A stretch of 64,000 bases of DNA from Mangifera indica (Eukaryota; Streptophyta; Magnoliopsida; Sapindales; Anacardiaceae), in NCBI RefSeq assembly GCF_011075055.1, contig NC_058145.1, positions 13,637,894 to 13,701,893 on the forward strand, in the 5' to 3' direction. Position 1 is the stretch's first letter, and each line of letters begins with the position of its first letter. Below are positions 63,548 to 64,000 of this stretch, in pieces. Below the pieces are notes generated by a model. It had not been told where the DNA came from. It made no database searches and worked only from the letters and a program-made list of their open reading frames with translations. The position numbers were made by a program, and so were the translations under genes.

Positions 63548-64000
63548 GGCCAAAGAACTATTTTCACCCAAGTTTTGATGTATTATCAAAATCATACTTT
63601 TGATATTTGAAAAACTTAAAATCCTATCTATAAGTCAATTATCATTAAAATTTTCTATTAGAGGTAAGGGTAAAATCGTTATTTTACTAATAATATTAAA
63701 AAATAAAAATTATTATATTTTTCCTCTAATTTTTAAAAACTAACAACTTGACCACTGTCTAAAGTTTTTAAACTTTGATAAGTCACATTTTTCTCTCTAA
63801 ATTTTTTCTTCACCCTTCCGACCTCCCCTCTCCACTTTAAACTAGTGGTTGGTGTAAGAGAAGCGATTTGGAATAGATCTCTTCGTTAGAGACGAAAAGA
63901 TTCGGCGAGGAAGAGATCTAACAAAGAGATTCGACAATGAAGAGATCTCTAGATCTCTTCCTCGCCGAATCTCTTGATCTTTGACGAAGAGATCTATTCC
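63548..64000. mobile_element. Mutator-like element, copy H, cut by the window edge
   Basis: The left end GGCCAAAGAACTATTTTCAC is followed by the typical A/T-rich arm (attttctattagaggtaagg and so on). The core is a nested palindrome: 63870-63885 pairs perfectly with 63985-64000, and 63899-63919 pairs perfectly with 63951-63971. The right half lies beyond 64000. Confidence 0.75.

Overview
The window is nuclear DNA from a flowering plant, most likely a eudicot. It is AT-rich. Its genes have many short exons separated by GT-AG introns, and the encoded proteins are plant families: a REVOLUTA-type HD-ZIP III factor, a CASP-like protein, a DRB2-type dsRNA-binding protein and an S40 protein. Transposon debris fills the spaces between genes. 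The species cannot be named from the sequence alone.

Layout. On the minus strand at 8-6030 lies most of a SAPS-domain (PP6/Sit4 regulatory subunit) gene, whose 3' part runs off the left edge. From 6.2 to 11.5 kb there is a transposon-rich gap that includes a hAT-like element inserted into a Mutator-like element. A CASP-like membrane protein is on the plus strand at 12063-14800. A complete 18-exon REVOLUTA-type gene (843 aa) is on the minus strand at 16794-22325; its miR165/166 site is split by an intron and its last intron is of the GC-AG type. A gene-poor 10 kb follows (23-33 kb). Then come a DRB2-like gene (minus, 33175-36955, 433 aa), a MON1 vacuolar-fusion gene (minus, 40634-47376, 14 exons, 568 aa), a second gene-poor stretch, a single-exon S40/DUF584 gene (minus, 53010-53498), a single-exon ribosomal protein L12 gene (plus, 59439-59939), and one possible terminal exon of an unrecognised gene (plus, 61934-62194). 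I joined the exons by hand and checked reading phase across every junction of the SAPS, REV, DRB2, MON1 and CASP-like genes.

The genes are ordinary housekeeping and developmental genes that share no pathway or operon. I see no CRISPR array, tRNA, rRNA or gene cluster, and nothing that looks like a new multi-gene system. The most distinctive structure is a family of non-autonomous Mutator-like elements. Their ends are conserved (GGCCAAA-GACTAT-TCCCACCCAAG) and four intact copies carry 9-bp target duplications, but their middles differ and are often palindromic. At least six copies or relics are clear and several more are probable.
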